From NCBI GenBank assembly GCA_009760855.2, contig WPIO01000003.1:9556501-9620500 (forward strand): a stretch of DNA of 64,000 bases, read 5' to 3'. The notes beneath the pieces are model-generated. The model was not told where the DNA came from, did not search any database, and saw only the letters and a program-made list of their open reading frames with translations. The stretch's first letter is position 1, and each line of letters starts with the position of its first letter. The position numbers and the translations under genes are program-made. This stretch comes from Cristatella mucedo. Taxonomy: Eukaryota; Bryozoa; Phylactolaemata; Cristatellidae. Positions 23,531 to 35,449 of this stretch are shown in pieces.

Positions 23531-24831
23531 CGCCTTGGCTTTGACCACTTTAAAAAATCTTCAGCGAAGTCGACCGTTATTCTTTGTCGATTTTCATTAT
23601 AAAATATGGGTACACACACAGAATAGATGCCGCATTAATTATTGCATCTTTGCGAAGCAGACAGTGCCAAAAGGTGTTTTTACAGCATCACTACATACGT
23701 TTGGTCGACATGATTAATAGATTTTGAAAGTTAATGCTGTAGCATCAAGGGCCTAGCGTAGACGTAAAATAAAGTGCACATCTTGGTAGTAATTCAAGCA
23801 GTTGCCTTGAGCCTACGAAAGAAAGCCAAAATAGCTCAAGCAACAAATTCTCAACAAGAGGAATTGTAACTGCACACTTTGTTGGCAGCTATAGTGGCGT
23901 CGATCGTCGTACACGCGCTTGATGCTTGGCTGCGTTTGCGGTGATATGTTGTGCTTGCATAATGACCATAAATCACAACGATAGATTTCGGACACTTCGA
24001 GTACGAGTGCAGAAAGAATTTCTAGCTACGGTAGACTACAACGAGAAGAAATATCGTAGGAGAAGCATCTACGTCACGCTGCCGAAACGCACCGGAAGCG
24101 TCACATACTGCAAACTTTGTAAAGGACGATAAAGCACAAGAGTGTTTTGCTGTCAAAGCTCTGCCAGCACCTCACTTTTAAGAAACGCATAAATAGGAGT
24201 AAACTGAAGGTAAGGAGCGAGTATAGGTCATGGGTTCGAGTGCTTGGCTGACAGTAGGCGGGGATCACCAGCTAGGCGGCGGGCACTGAAGGTGCATTGC
24301 TATGCATCGCTGGAGTTTACAGTAATTTTTCGCAGGTATAAGCTAGTACTGACGATAAACCCTTGAGCTACCGGCATAAACCATTTGAATATATATATAT
24401 ATATTAAATTATATATGTATAGCAAAACATATACAAGTATTAATCTATCAACCTATATACAGCCGTCCATCGTTTATCACGGTTAATCGGTTCCAGATTC
24501 TGCTGCGATAAGTGAATTTACGCGAAGTACGATTCTTTATTTATAAATCGAATATTTTCGCAACTAGAGCATAGAAAACCTGTTCACACCCTCTAATTCG
24601 GTTTTAACATTATTAAAGCCCTCTGGACATGAAATAACACCCGTTTAGTCACCATTACACCCGTATTACCCACTATATTAGACAAATTAATGGATGATAA
24701 GATGTATTAGACATTACAAATATCATATTACTGTAAGTGTACATTTAATTACACACAGGCAGTTTTTACAGACAAAAGAAAAAATCGTGCAATTTTTTTG
24801 ATGATGATGAAGAGGTGTACTGCACGGCAAA

Positions 24832-26352
24832 GAATAATAATATATATTGCACTTGATAAAGCGCCCTCAGAGAACTTAATCTCTTTCTAGGCGCTTTACA
24901 TTTGCTGCAAAGTGATACGCAATAGAATAGTAAGTAAAATCATGCTTGAAAAACAAACACAATGAATAACATGGTTAGGGGTTACATGCACTGGGTCAGC
25001 ATGCAAATGTGGTTAGTGGCAGCATGAACAGTGTCAGCACGCATAAGCACATCGAGGACGAATCACAAAGACCCACTAAATGCTGTCCTAAATAGGTATG
25101 TTTTTAAGTTTCTTTTAAATGTGGTCAGGTCAGGGGATGTTCTGATGCAGGTCGGGAGGGAGTTCCAGGCTGTGGGAGCATACGAGCTAAATGCACGGTC
25201 TCCAAAGGATTTAAGGTTTGTACGAGGTATTTCTAGACTGTTGGATTCCGAAAAGCGAGTGGTACGATGCTTTGCCTGATGGGGTAGTATATCTGAAAGA
25301 TAGGCTGGAGCCATAGAATGAAGAGACCTAAAAGTGAGCGACAAAACCTTGAAGTCAATCCGTTGCTTGACTGGTAACCAGTGCAGGTCGGCGAGAAGTG
25401 GAGTAATGTGGCAACTGCGACGCTCACGACAGACAAGCCTAGCTGCAGAGTTTTGCACCAGCTGCAATCGCCTGATCGCACATGCTGGTAGGCCAGTAAG
25501 CAGTGAGTTGCAGAAGTCGAGACGAGATGTCACGAATGCATGGACCAACTTGGACGTGGTATCCTTATCTAAACAAGCCCTAATTTTAGCAATGTTATGA
25601 AGCTGAAAATAGGCTGATTTGACTGTGGAGCTGATGTGGTCGTCTAACGAGAGGTCGCTATGGAATATGATACCTAGATTTCGAGCTGATGCAACTGGAG
25701 ATATGCTGGCAGAGCCAATTTTGAAAGTCAGCCTTTCCAATTTCTGAATAACACTAGGTTTGCCCATAACGAGTAAGTTAGTTTTATCATCGTTTAGTTT
25801 TAGAAAATTTGCTGCCATCCATGATCGGATGTCATCAATGCATGCAGCAAGTGAGTTGAGAGAATTTGAGGTGCTCGAAGGCTGGGAGGGATCAAAGCAA
25901 AGGTACAACTGAGTGTCATCCGCATAGAAGTGAAAGCCTAGATTGTGCTTGGCAATCACATCAGCGAGAGGGAGAGTATAAACGGTGAAAAGGACCGGAC
26001 CTAGCACAGAGCCCTGAGGTACTCCATATTTTAGAGGTTCTTCAGATGATCTTTGTCCATTCACGTCAACACTCTGGAGTCTCCCACTGAGATAGGACCT
26101 GAACCACTGCAGAGCAGTGCCAGTGATGCCCAGGCGAGATGAGAGGCGCTCTAGAAGTACTTTGTGATCGATGGTATCAAAAGCTGCCGAAAGATCGAGC
26201 AAAACAAGAAGAGACACTCTACCCATGTCTGCATTCCTAAGTAGGTCGTTGTATACCCGAAGCAATGCTGACTCTGTGGAGTGATTAGCTCTAAAGCCAG
26301 ACTGGAACTTACTAGCAAGGTGTGAGGTTTCGATATACGAGTTCAGCTGGTC
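24832..26352 (-). mobile_element. LINE-A copy B, young, inside the DNA element
   Basis: Reads on the minus strand from the DQLNSYIE region of the reverse transcriptase to the 3' hairpin and an ATT-type tail. Nearly identical in sequence to 54888-57340 and 43937-44635. The 5' end is a truncation at 26352, right against the continuing DNA-element sequence. Confidence 0.92.
25063..26352 (-). pseudogene. LINE-A reverse transcriptase, 5'-truncated open frame
   Basis: An open frame of about 430 codons with no internal stop. Motifs in order: FQSGFRANHSTESALLRVYN, LVLLDLSAAFDTIDHKVLLE (catalytic Asp of motif A), LKYGVPQGSVLGPVLFTVYT (motif B) and FHFYADDTQLYL (catalytic DD). The C-terminus is FRTAFSGSL. 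It lacks the endonuclease and the first reverse transcriptase blocks, so the copy is non-autonomous, although the retained reverse transcriptase core looks undamaged. Confidence 0.9.
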
Positions 26353-26667
26353 AGAGCAAGGTTACTGGTCTCAAAGAGGCTGCACCTATCGTTGAAGGAT
26401 TGGTGGGGGTGCTCTATTACATAGACCAACAACCCTTATGTACAGTAATTTTGGTTTTGATGTGATGTAGGGGTATGTAATTGACTCAGATAACCGAGCG
26501 TTCGCTGTATCATTTTTACCATCTAGATCAACTTTTTAATGAAGCTATTTGAAAAACTGCCTTAGAGTGAAGCCGCGAAAGTTGAAGCGTGGAGTGGCGA
26601 GGGACGACTGGAATTTTAAGTGTGAGTGAGTCAGGCCATGCGTCCGACAGTACGCAAACTCAGTCGC

Positions 26668-26675
26668 TGACGTCA
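26668..26675. promoter_or_regulatory. CRE-type palindrome upstream of a possible first exon
   Basis: TGACGTCA. An E2F-like TTTCCCGCG follows at 27094-27102 and an ATG with donor at 27600. Function is inferred only; the same octamer also occurs inside old repeats here. Confidence 0.2.
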
Positions 26676-27599
26676 CGCTGCGCCTTGCCGTTTGAGATAT
26701 TTATAGTACTAGTATGATGGAATAGCTACGGTGGGTGTCGCGTCAAAAAAATCGGGGGAGATGATTTGATAATTTTGTAAACGAAGCTAAACCATGAACC
26801 CTCACAGTTAAAAGTTTAATGTTGAATTGTGCATTGAAGTATACAATAGAGATAGGTTGGCTTTCGATCGACGCGTTATTCAATTGTGTGTTTTAACGTT
26901 GTACAGATTATCTCTCAGTAGAACAGATAACAATGAAGAGTTTGACCAGGACCGCCAGTCTTGGCGACGATTTGCCTGTCGGTAAACCGTCGCGGCCGAG
27001 TCTTTGCGCAGCTATACGCTTACTTGCACACTTACGTGCACGGACTCTAATTTTTTAAATATAATTTCTCGCGCTGTTTCGCGGGCAGGTGCTTTTCCCG
27101 CGATTTTTCCCTTGCAGACTGAAGCTCCTCCATTTACAGGTGTGTAAGGGAATGGGGAGAGCTGCTGAATTCTGCGTTGAACTCATTGCCGGATTTTTTG
27201 CTAAGATTGGCGATGCAAACCTGAGCAAGTAGGCTGCTCATTCAATGCTATCGACAGTATACTCGTTAGTTGATAATCTTGAGGCTTTACACTTGCATTC
27301 GTACTTCCGTAGTAAAGGTTAAGCATTGTTAAACTACTGCAATTTAATTTCCAGTAAATTAAAATTAAGTCTGTATTCCTTAATTAAAATTTCAGGAATA
27401 TGAAAAAAGTTATCATTAAAATATCTTGAATGTTTAAATTTATAAATACGTTTTTTCTGCAATTTCTCGTAATTACTCGCTAGTATTCCTATATTTTATT
27501 AGTAGATGTGAGTGATGTAGTGGCAATTCTTAGCCAATCCACGCGTTTCGTGGCGCTTTTTGGGAACTCCATATAAATCTGTAATTTCCGCCCGCCATC

Positions 27600-27662
27600 A
27601 TGGATCCAAGGCGAGTTTTCACAAACAAGAATCGGGTAAAAAAGAAGCAAAGCGAGCAGAAT
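27600..27662 (+). CDS. Possible first coding exon of an unidentified gene
   Basis: ATG in a good context (catcATGG) opens a 21-codon frame, MDPRRVFTNKNRVKKKQSEQ followed by N, that runs into a strong donor, AAT|gtaagc. The peptide is very basic. Upstream lie CpG-rich DNA, an E2F-like site and a CRE-like site, consistent with a promoter. No second exon could be tied to it. Confidence 0.25.
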
Positions 27663-28615
27663 GTAAGCTAAACTATCACAGAGAACAACGAGAAAAACAA
27701 GCAACACAGGAAGCCCCTGGGTGCCGCACTGCCAACACTCATGGCGAATCTCGCGTACGATAAATTCTACAACAAGGTGGAGATTGAAGAAGAATCCCAG
27801 GAGCTTCGAGCCGTCAGAGCTCAGCCAACGCCTCGCTTATGATAAAGTCAACACAGAAAGAGACTGAAGGTAAGAGACTGTTCGAAGAAGGTAAGATGCG
27901 AGCACTTGACGACCCAGGTAGTGATATGCAGTATTTGCCCGAAAATAGGCCGGGCTGACTTGCTTGCTAAGCTGAGCTGACTTCTGGATCAGCAGACACT
28001 CTGACTCGCATTGTGTTGCAACGCTGAAGTTTCCGTCATTTTTTCCACGGGTGCAAGCCTGCGTATGGTGAAGAATGGACACAAGTTTGTAGTCGTAAGC
28101 GAAGCGTGTAAACCAACATTGAACGTTCAAGATGCAGTTTTAGAGCAGAGTCAGAGCGGCAAATACTGACTGTGTCTTGAACGACGACTCAATTCAGGAA
28201 AGAAAAGTTAAGGTGTGAAGCCGAACTTTCAAGTTGAATGCCGGCTTGCATAAGGCTGCGGACGGAGCCTCGAGAGTCGAGCGATTATTCCGTAAAAGAA
28301 GGCAAGTTTGAACAGCTCCGTGACGCTTTTGAATTGCATTTTCAACTAGAGAATTGTATCGGGTTCGCTGGATTTGTCTGCCTTTAGAAGGTCACAATCG
28401 TAAGCGGCGTCTACGCAGAAACCGGTTGGATTGGGACAATCGCTCACCGTGACATTTAACCCACGCGACGATGGTATAGCTTTAGCAAAGCGTGAATAGT
28501 TCTAAGAGCGTAGCGGGTTATAGTTCCACCGGCTGACACCATTACGGCGAACGATTGCTGAGCGTCCACATTCAGGAGCTCCGTCCACGCTAGCTGCGAA
28601 TTCGGGCTCCGATGC
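27663..28615. other. No gene recognised
   Basis: About 1 kb without a supported coding region. Open frames are short and without known domains. Confidence 0.3.
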
Positions 28616-28765
28616 CGAGCTGGTTTGGTCCAGCGGTTAAGGTGCTCGCCCCGACCAAGGTTTTGCTGAAGTCGTGGGATCGAGCCCCGAGGCATATGTG
28701 AAGCGCCTGAATAGGGTTTAGGTTCTCTTGGGGCGCTATGCAGATGAATTTTATTTATTTATTTA
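28616..28765 (+). mobile_element. SINE-2, full copy
   Basis: tRNA-like head 'ccagcggttaaggtgctcgc', B-box-like 'ggatcgagccccg', then 'gcatatgtgaagcgcctgaa' and a LINE-type 3' hairpin ('ggttctcttggggcgctatg'), ending 'gatgaattttatttattt'. The head-to-tail length is about 150 bp. Confidence 0.75.
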
Positions 28766-29157
28766 TAGTTAGAGACATCGCAAAATGCTCGCGGTTGCCT
28801 CAACTGAGAATTTGGGCAACGTGGAAGAAACTGCTGAATTCACTTACCTAAACTGACCTACAGCTGCGTAGTACTCGAAGCTATTCGGACTTAATGATTG
28901 TGTTAAAATAGAGTTTTTGCTTTGTACCTGCACTGTCTCATCTTCCGTGTTGACTTGAGACTCAATTAATGACTGAACCGGCAGGGGAATCCTCAGCCAA
29001 CAATCACTAAGGTGACTATCAAACTGGCGAATCTTAGCAGCTCTTCCTAAAAGAGAATTTTTGTAAAAGCACCATTTACTTTTTCTTCAGGTTAACTTAT
29101 TTGAAAAAATCAATATTCCGAGATGGCTAGAAGATCGGCCACGTCTGATACCAATAC

Positions 29158-29305
29158 TATAATAATAATAATAATAATTCACTTGATAAAGCGCCCTCAG
29201 AGAACTTAATCTCTCTCTAGGCGCTTTACATTTGCTGCAAAGTGAAATGCAATTGAATGGTAAGTAAAATCATGCTTAAAAACAAACAAAATGAATAATA
29301 ATGAC
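29158..29305 (-). mobile_element. LINE-A 3' UTR fragment
   Basis: (AAT)n, hairpin 'gataaagcgccctcagagaa' / 'ctctaggcgctttacatttg', then about 70 bp of 3' UTR. No coding sequence. Confidence 0.8.
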
Positions 29306-29689
29306 ATGCTCTAGCTAGTCAAAATTTCCCCACATCTACTGCACTTTGAAAACTGCTGAATACTTATGTGCGTAAACTGCTCGTGCCCTAATCCTATTTT
29401 TAATTCCAGTGTAATTTGTGGCATATTATTTTTGAGAATAACTTGAAGCAAAAAATGTTGTATTTGGCTTGCATTACTATGCCGAAAGGATGCGCATATA
29501 TCTAATCTGACCTGGCATATCTGCTAAAGCGGCACAGTCACAATCTACTAAGTTTAAGGTTCAACTGCTACCCTTGTCAAAACGCTAATGGTCCAAGCTC
29601 CTTTGCACGTCAACCGTAGTAGTAATTGCCACAAGAACCAATCATGGTCGGAGACCTGTGAGAAAAGTCTTAATCTCGACAGAGAGAGA

Positions 29690-29741
29690 GAAACGGAAAT
29701 AAAGAGAGAGAGGCAGGGAGAGAGAGAGAGAGGGGGAGAGA

Positions 29742-29836
<95 letters not shown>
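29690..29836. repeat. Long (AG)n microsatellite
   Basis: About 145 bp of almost pure AG, with a few GGG interruptions near its left end. It directly precedes the LINE-A remnant at 29838. A predicted protein spanning it would be an artefact. Confidence 0.95.
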
Positions 29837-29837
<1 letters not shown>

Positions 29838-29839
<2 letters not shown>

Positions 29840-30232
29840 AGCCTTAGTTCATGCGGAGCACATCAACTAACAGTCCGCAGTAAAAGGCTAAGATGCCTGG
29901 AACTCACTCTCACCTGCGTCACGACATTTCCTGACTTGTCCACGTTTAAAAAGAAATTAAAAACGCATCTATTTATGATAGCATTTAGTGGGTCCCTGTG
30001 ATTCATCTTTTGTGTGCTTATGCGTGCTGATACTGTTGCATACTGCCACTAACCACAATTGCACGCTGACCCTGTGCATGTCACCCCTAACCACGTTGTT
30101 CTTGTTGTTTATTGGGCATGCTACTATTAACTATTCGATCGTGCTTCCTTTGCAGAAATTGCAAAGCGCCTAGAAAGAGATTAAGTTCACTGAGGGCACT
30201 TTATCAAATGTTTAATAACAATGATTATTATC
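29838..30232 (+). mobile_element. LINE-A 3' fragment
   Basis: The end of the reverse transcriptase ('TFKKKLKTHLFMIAFSGSL'-like frame to 30001), the 3' UTR and the terminal hairpin, ending 'ctttatcaaatgtttaata'. Older than the young subgroup. Confidence 0.8.
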
Positions 30233-31753
30233 ATGCCTGAGCGAGAAAGACATCAAGCATAAGTAAAGGAAGCCGTCGGGAAGGACTGCTTCACTCGATC
30301 TGAGCCTTGCTATGGTAAATGAGGGGCACCGCACGGGGAAGATAACTGCAGCGAGATATACACTGGTGTCACTTGCCGCTAATTCCGATCTAGAAAAGAG
30401 GCAAATGATCTTTTTCAAGGACTAGCTAGTGACTTAAGTTTCTTTCATTGAGTGCATGCTGACCATCCAACGGAAATTATTTGAATGAAGCAGTAGCCCT
30501 AATTCTGCTTGACCTATTGGCTGACGTAGCCGCGGTTCATCACAAGACTCTTTGCTGCTTCTGAGCTCACTTGACTTATGGTGATCCACACTAAAAGTAG
30601 ACACAGCAAATACTTGAAAATTTAAGTTTGATTACAGCATGATTTTATTAGTCTGATTATGTACTAAAAATAAATTTTCTACAAAAAATTAAAGTTTACA
30701 TTTGACACCAGACTCTTGGTCAATATCTGTAATGTTTTTGAAAATAAGTAAATTTAAGATTTTTCGATTGTCGTCCAGCTCACACAAGCAAAACTTGTGC
30801 AGGCGTTATGGCTATTTTTTTTTATACTTTTTAGGCATCAGCAATGGCAATTGACTCTTGCTACCCAGGAAAAAATTAAAATACCAGTGTATTACACTGT
30901 GAAACGGCCGCCTGAGGCCAGGGCAAGGTTAAGTACTTTCGAAAGCCTTCGCACGTGAGAATTCTGGCTGTGCCAATGTTAATTGATGGTTTAAACGGAG
31001 ATTTCTATCTCTGTCACGCGCCATCGAAAGTGATGCTGGCTCAGCCTCTTCTCGCGATATGTCGACAATGTTCTGAGCATAGCCCATCAATGTTCCACTA
31101 TGACACATCTCCACTCAAATCTATCATTGGTGCCCACGGCTTTCGGTGCACAGTTCACAACGTACACCTACGGGGACAGCACTCAGCTGCATGCCTCCGC
31201 CGCGTCTGCTGAGGCCACTACTGTGACCCAAGAATGGGGCATTTTTGTGATGTCTCGGGTAGATATCTTCAAGTTGTCTTTAGCTGAACGATAGAGCAGT
31301 CCGAGTTCTCCTTATAGGCAGAAAGACTTATCATCAGAAAAAAGAACGAGAAAGTGGAGTGGTCACTCGAGTGGCTAACTTACACCCTATTCCGTAACCA
31401 TTTGGTCACCAGTGACTTTAAAATGAGCTCCTTGCTCATTTGACCTGGCGTTATGTATATGCGAGGATAGCCAGCTGCATGATGCAGGTCAAGCGCGGTA
31501 CTACTGAAGCACGTGCTTGGTGCAGACCCACATCCTTCGCAATTTCTTCACTCAGGTCAAGGCTATGGTCGTAGTTGGCGTGGTTAATTTTTCCCAAGAA
31601 GTTCCACTCCTAGTGGTGGTGTGATCTGTCACCACTCACTTGATGGTAAACATGTAATCAGCTTGGTCTTCAGCAGCATCAGCTCGGCACTTGGGGCAAC
31701 ACAAAAGCCTCGCGAAAGTGCTCTAAAGGCCTTCACCTTCAGGCCGCAGGGTA
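30233..31753. other. No gene recognised
   Basis: About 1.5 kb between a LINE-A remnant and a MITE. Short frames only (for example 30955-31212), none recognised. Confidence 0.35.
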
Positions 31754-32087
31754 CCGTATTTTTACGAGTATAGGTCGCACCCAAGTATAAGTTGCACCCC
31801 AATTTTATAGACAACATTTTTTAAACAAGTTGTTATTGAAAAATATTGTTATTAAATATAAAGCTCATTTTGTAACAAAATAAGTTTGCTTTTAATCATC
31901 ACAGTTAGCATGAAACTCGTCATCAGTATCACTGCTAACATCTTCATAGTCTTCTGCAACATTGTTAATGTCTGAATCGCCACTTTCACTGTGTCCAGTG
32001 ACTGACACTGACTTGCAGTGTATGAGTCGTAGGTTTATTTTTATAAAAAAAAGTTAAAAAGTGCGACTTATGCGCTTAAAAATACGG
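31754..32087 (-). mobile_element. MITE with 27-bp inverted ends and TA target sites
   Basis: The two ends begin CCGTATTTTTA and match over 27 bp with 4 mismatches, both closing on GTCGCAC. TA flanks each side (31752-31753 and 32088-32089), as in Tc1/mariner-type insertion. At 334 bp it is too short to code for a transposase. On the minus strand about 40 codons up to a stop at 31892 are open and extremely acidic (SESGDSDINNVAEDYEDVSS, then DTDDEF), like the C-terminal tail of a pogo/jerky-type transposase. I read it as an internally deleted derivative of an autonomous element. Family assignment is inference. Confidence 0.7.
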
Positions 32088-32163
32088 TAAATGAGGTGCA
32101 TACTTGCGGGTGAACAGGACCACCAGATTTGCCTTTTCTGTTATTTGGCAGTGGATTGCTGTA

Positions 32164-33365
32164 AATAATAATAATAATGCATTTAATATGGCGCCCCAAG
32201 AGAACTCAATCTCTTCCTAGGCACTCTACTTTGCTGCAAAGAAAGCTCGATAGAATGGTTAGAGTTGTATCATGCTCGATAAACAGCAAGAATGACGTGG
32301 TTACGGGTGACTTGCACAGGGTCAGCATGCAAGTATGGTTAGTGGCAGCATGGACAGTGTCAGCATGCATAAGCACACAAAGGACGAATCACAGGGACGC
32401 ACTAAATGCTATCATAAATACATGCGTTTTTAGTATCTTTGTAAATAGAAAAAAGTCAGGAGATGTGACGCAAGTAGGAAGTGAGTTCCAGGCTTTGGGA
32501 GCATCCTAACTAAAGGCACGGTCACCAAAGGATTTGAGATTTGTACGAGGTATGGGTAAACAGTTAGATTCCGGAAAGCGGGTGGTACGATGCTTGGCCT
32601 GGTGGGGGAGTAGATTTCATAGTTAGGCTGGAGCCAAAGAATGAAGGGACCAAAAAGTGAGTAGCAAAACCTTGAAGTCGATGCGTTGCTTGACTGGGAG
32701 CCAGTGCAGGTCGGCAAGAAGTAGTGAGATGTGGCAACTGCGATGCTCACGACAGACAAGCCTAGATGCAGAGTTTTGCACCAGCTGTAAGTGCCTGAGT
32801 GCACAGGCCGTTGGATCAGCAAGCAATGCGTTACAGAAGCCAAGACGGGATGTCACATATGCATGGACCAATTTAGATGTGTCTGAACAAGCCCGAATTT
32901 TAGCAATGTTATGTAGCTGAAAGTAGGCAGGCTTGACTGTAGAGCTGATGTGGTCGTCTAATCAAAAGTCACTTTGGAACATGAAACCTAGATTTCGTGC
33001 AGATTCAACAGGAGATATGCTGACAAAGCCGATTTTGAGCGTCAGCCTTTCCAATTTCTGAATCACACTTGGTTTATCCATAGCTACTAAGTTGGTTTTA
33101 TCATTATTCAATTTAGGAAAGTTTGCTGCTATCCATGTGCTGATGTCATCAATACATGCAACAAGGGAGTTGAGAAAATTTGACGTGCTGGAGGGCTGGG
33201 AGGGCATTAAGAAAAGGTACAGCTGGGTGTCATCTTCATAGAAGTGAAAGCCCAGATTGTGCTTGGCAATCACATCGGCGAGAGGGAGAGTATAAACCAT
33301 GAAAAGAACGGAACCAAGCACAGATCCCCGAGGTGCCAATATTTCAGAGGTTCCTCGGATGATAC
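32164..33365 (-). mobile_element. LINE-A copy E, old
   Basis: Runs from the (AAT)n/hairpin end at 32164 to the 'GSVLG' block of the reverse transcriptase near 33345. Coding pieces survive in different frames: 32623-32871 (HAYVTSRLGFCNALLAD type) and 32962-33468 (FHFYEDDTQLYLFLMPSQPS, where the catalytic YADD has become YEDD). Frameshifts make it dead. Confidence 0.85.
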
Positions 33366-35218
33366 ATAACCTCTCAATGGAGAGGCGAAAGAGGTCACTG
33401 AGCCTTTTCAGCTTTTTAGCTGATAGCAGAAAAGTGGGCGTCACAGTTTTGTTTTTATAACAAGGCATTGAACAATACCACTCTCCTTACTTGCTGAAAG
33501 GTGCTAGCTGGTCTGGTTGTCTATAATAAGAAAATCCGACGTCCGTAAGACTCTCTTACGAGCAATAAAATCTGTGCATATCGTCGAGGTCTTCCCATTC
33601 AAAAGGGGAGCTTTTAATTCTGTGGCTGGGATTGTGGTCCAGTTAGGAAACCGTGTCTTTTTTTTGGTCTTGTGGGTTATAGTTCTTCCTACTTTCAAAC
33701 AATCTCCTTACAGATGTTGACCATTCTTTTTTCTACCTATGCATAAGACTCAAATACATTTGCCCTAATGGCATTCAAGTCTGATTGCAAAGCACACTTA
33801 CTTAGATCGTTTGCATAATAGTCATAAACTACAGGGGCTAGGATCAGTTTGGGGAACGCCCAAGTCTTAGTCTGCTGGTGTCTGGTTGCCATCTTAGCTC
33901 GCTTCAGTCGACAGCGCTCCGACTGGGGATTGAATGCTTGTCTTACAAAAACATAGTTGCTTGCCCACACACGTAATTGCTACCGTCTTGCTCGGATGTT
34001 CACGTTGTTAACCACCATATTGCTCAGCGGGCTTGCAGGTGCTGTACGCATTTCTGTACTTAATGAGTTGTTAATGTCTCGCCAACACTGGCTAAATGAT
34101 TCTCGTGGTGATCCTTTAGGGGTTGAGTTGAAACCATCTGCTCTCCCTTTCCCTGTGTTGCTCCGGAGGCTGCCACTGAGCCCTCTTCTGAGGGTAAACT
34201 CAACAAAGCCAATGCGAAAGAGCCGAGAATATGCCTCTCTTTAGTGTCTTAACCCACGCGCACGAGTTAACATACTGAATTGGGTTCGCATACGCTCTGC
34301 GTATGCACCGGTTATTAATGCGCTACTAATAGTGCTTGCCGTGATTGCTTGAAATGCTGCGAAATGTCTGGGCCGAAAGTGTGCAGCAATAACGTGATTC
34401 ACTTCGAGTCTGATCTAAGACATCGCAGCAGTGAGTCTCAACTATGTAATTTATCTCCGTCTGCAACTCCACATTATAGGGTAAGTGCTCACTGCTCGAT
34501 GCCACGATCTGTAGTGCCGAAGCAGTCCCATTTATGTCTAAACTCTGCTTCGAGCTCACATCTAATCAAAAGGTCCGACCGATGCCACCACGGATTGAGT
34601 GCTGCTAGCAATGGCGTGTGAACTGGAGCACTATTAAAGCATGCCCTCGGCGACCTGCTTAGCGTTGTGTGAGGCCTGGCTGACCTATGTATGACCTGGC
34701 TAACCGTTCTTGTTGAGGCGCCTTCAAAACACGGAGACTGACATTCACAGCCACGATGCTTTGCGATCGGCTCGGCGCCCCTCTGCAGTGCATTTTAATG
34801 TTGCCATAGCTCACGAAGGCGAATGCAGCTACCAAGCCCGGAGCTGTTCAAAGCCGATTCAATCGGTAATATCGCCCAGTTTCCCTGTACTCTCAACCGG
34901 GGCATCGCAGCTGTGTCGTCTATGGCGTATACAAAGCTTATCCTATCAGTGACCAGAGAATAGGAAGATTTTTGAACAAACAAACCAGCGACTTTCAGCA
35001 ATACGCTTTACATGTTGCCAGCCTGGCTTAGCTTGTAGCATTGGGCAGCGGGAATTTATTAAGGGATGTGTCAGAGCTTCATCCAAGAGAGCAATGAATT
35101 GGTATCTGGAGTGTGGTTTTCTCGATGGTGTGAAATCGCGAGGAGCTACAACGACTTGCCTCTTTATAGCACGATCGACATACACCTATAGTAAATTCAA
35201 CTAGCCAATACACAGCGT
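33366..35218. other. No gene recognised
   Basis: About 1.8 kb of mixed sequence. Contains a 23-bp LINE-B-end remnant at 34449-34471 ('tttatctccgtctgcaactc'). Nothing else supported. Confidence 0.35.
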
Positions 35219-35274
35219 ATGTGCCAGACCAGAAGGCTAAGCACGTTTGAATTCCAAATTTCAATAAACAGGGA

Positions 35275-35399
35275 TGGTTGGTATCAGAAAGGTGGGTATC
35301 AGAAAGATGGTGGGTATAAGAAAGATGGTGGGTATCAGAAAGATGATAGGTATCAGAAAGATGGTGGGTATAAGAAAGATGGTGGGTATCAGAAAGAAG
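35275..35399. repeat. 18-bp minisatellite
   Basis: About seven units of 'ggtatcagaaagatggtg'; the first unit is 15 bp and the others 18 bp. Units alternate between 'tatcag' and 'tataag', suggesting a higher-order 36-bp unit. The plus-strand frame 35219-35446 reads it as GYQKDG/GYKKDG hexapeptides; the minus strand as SDTHHL/SYTHHL. Confidence 0.9.
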
Positions 35400-35449
35400 C
35401 AAGACTTCAAATGCTAGGAGGGAAGGAGAGAAGAGCAAGCGAGTGAGAG

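Larger units (their letters stand above)
24460..26610. mobile_element. pogo/Tigger-like DNA element split by LINE-A
   Basis: The left end CAGCCGTCCATCG and the right end CGAGGGACGACTG are inverted repeats of each other with 2 mismatches in 13. The left arm (24460-24831) contains 'ggttaatcggttccag' and 'gcgataagtgaatttacgcg'; the right arm (26353-26610) contains 'gtgaagccgcgaaagttgaa'. From memory these match a non-autonomous Tc1/mariner-type repeat widespread in animals; the family name is my inference. Excluding the LINE-A insert it is about 630 bp. I found no convincing target duplication. Confidence 0.6.

Noticed and set aside
24222-24265. 'catgggttcgagtgcttgg' as a tRNA gene or SINE-1 head
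   Set aside because: A B-box-like match only; no A box, acceptor stem or SINE-1 body follows clearly.
29588-30001. 137-codon frame rich in Arg and Glu
   Set aside because: It is the translation of the (AG)n microsatellite joined to a LINE-A end.
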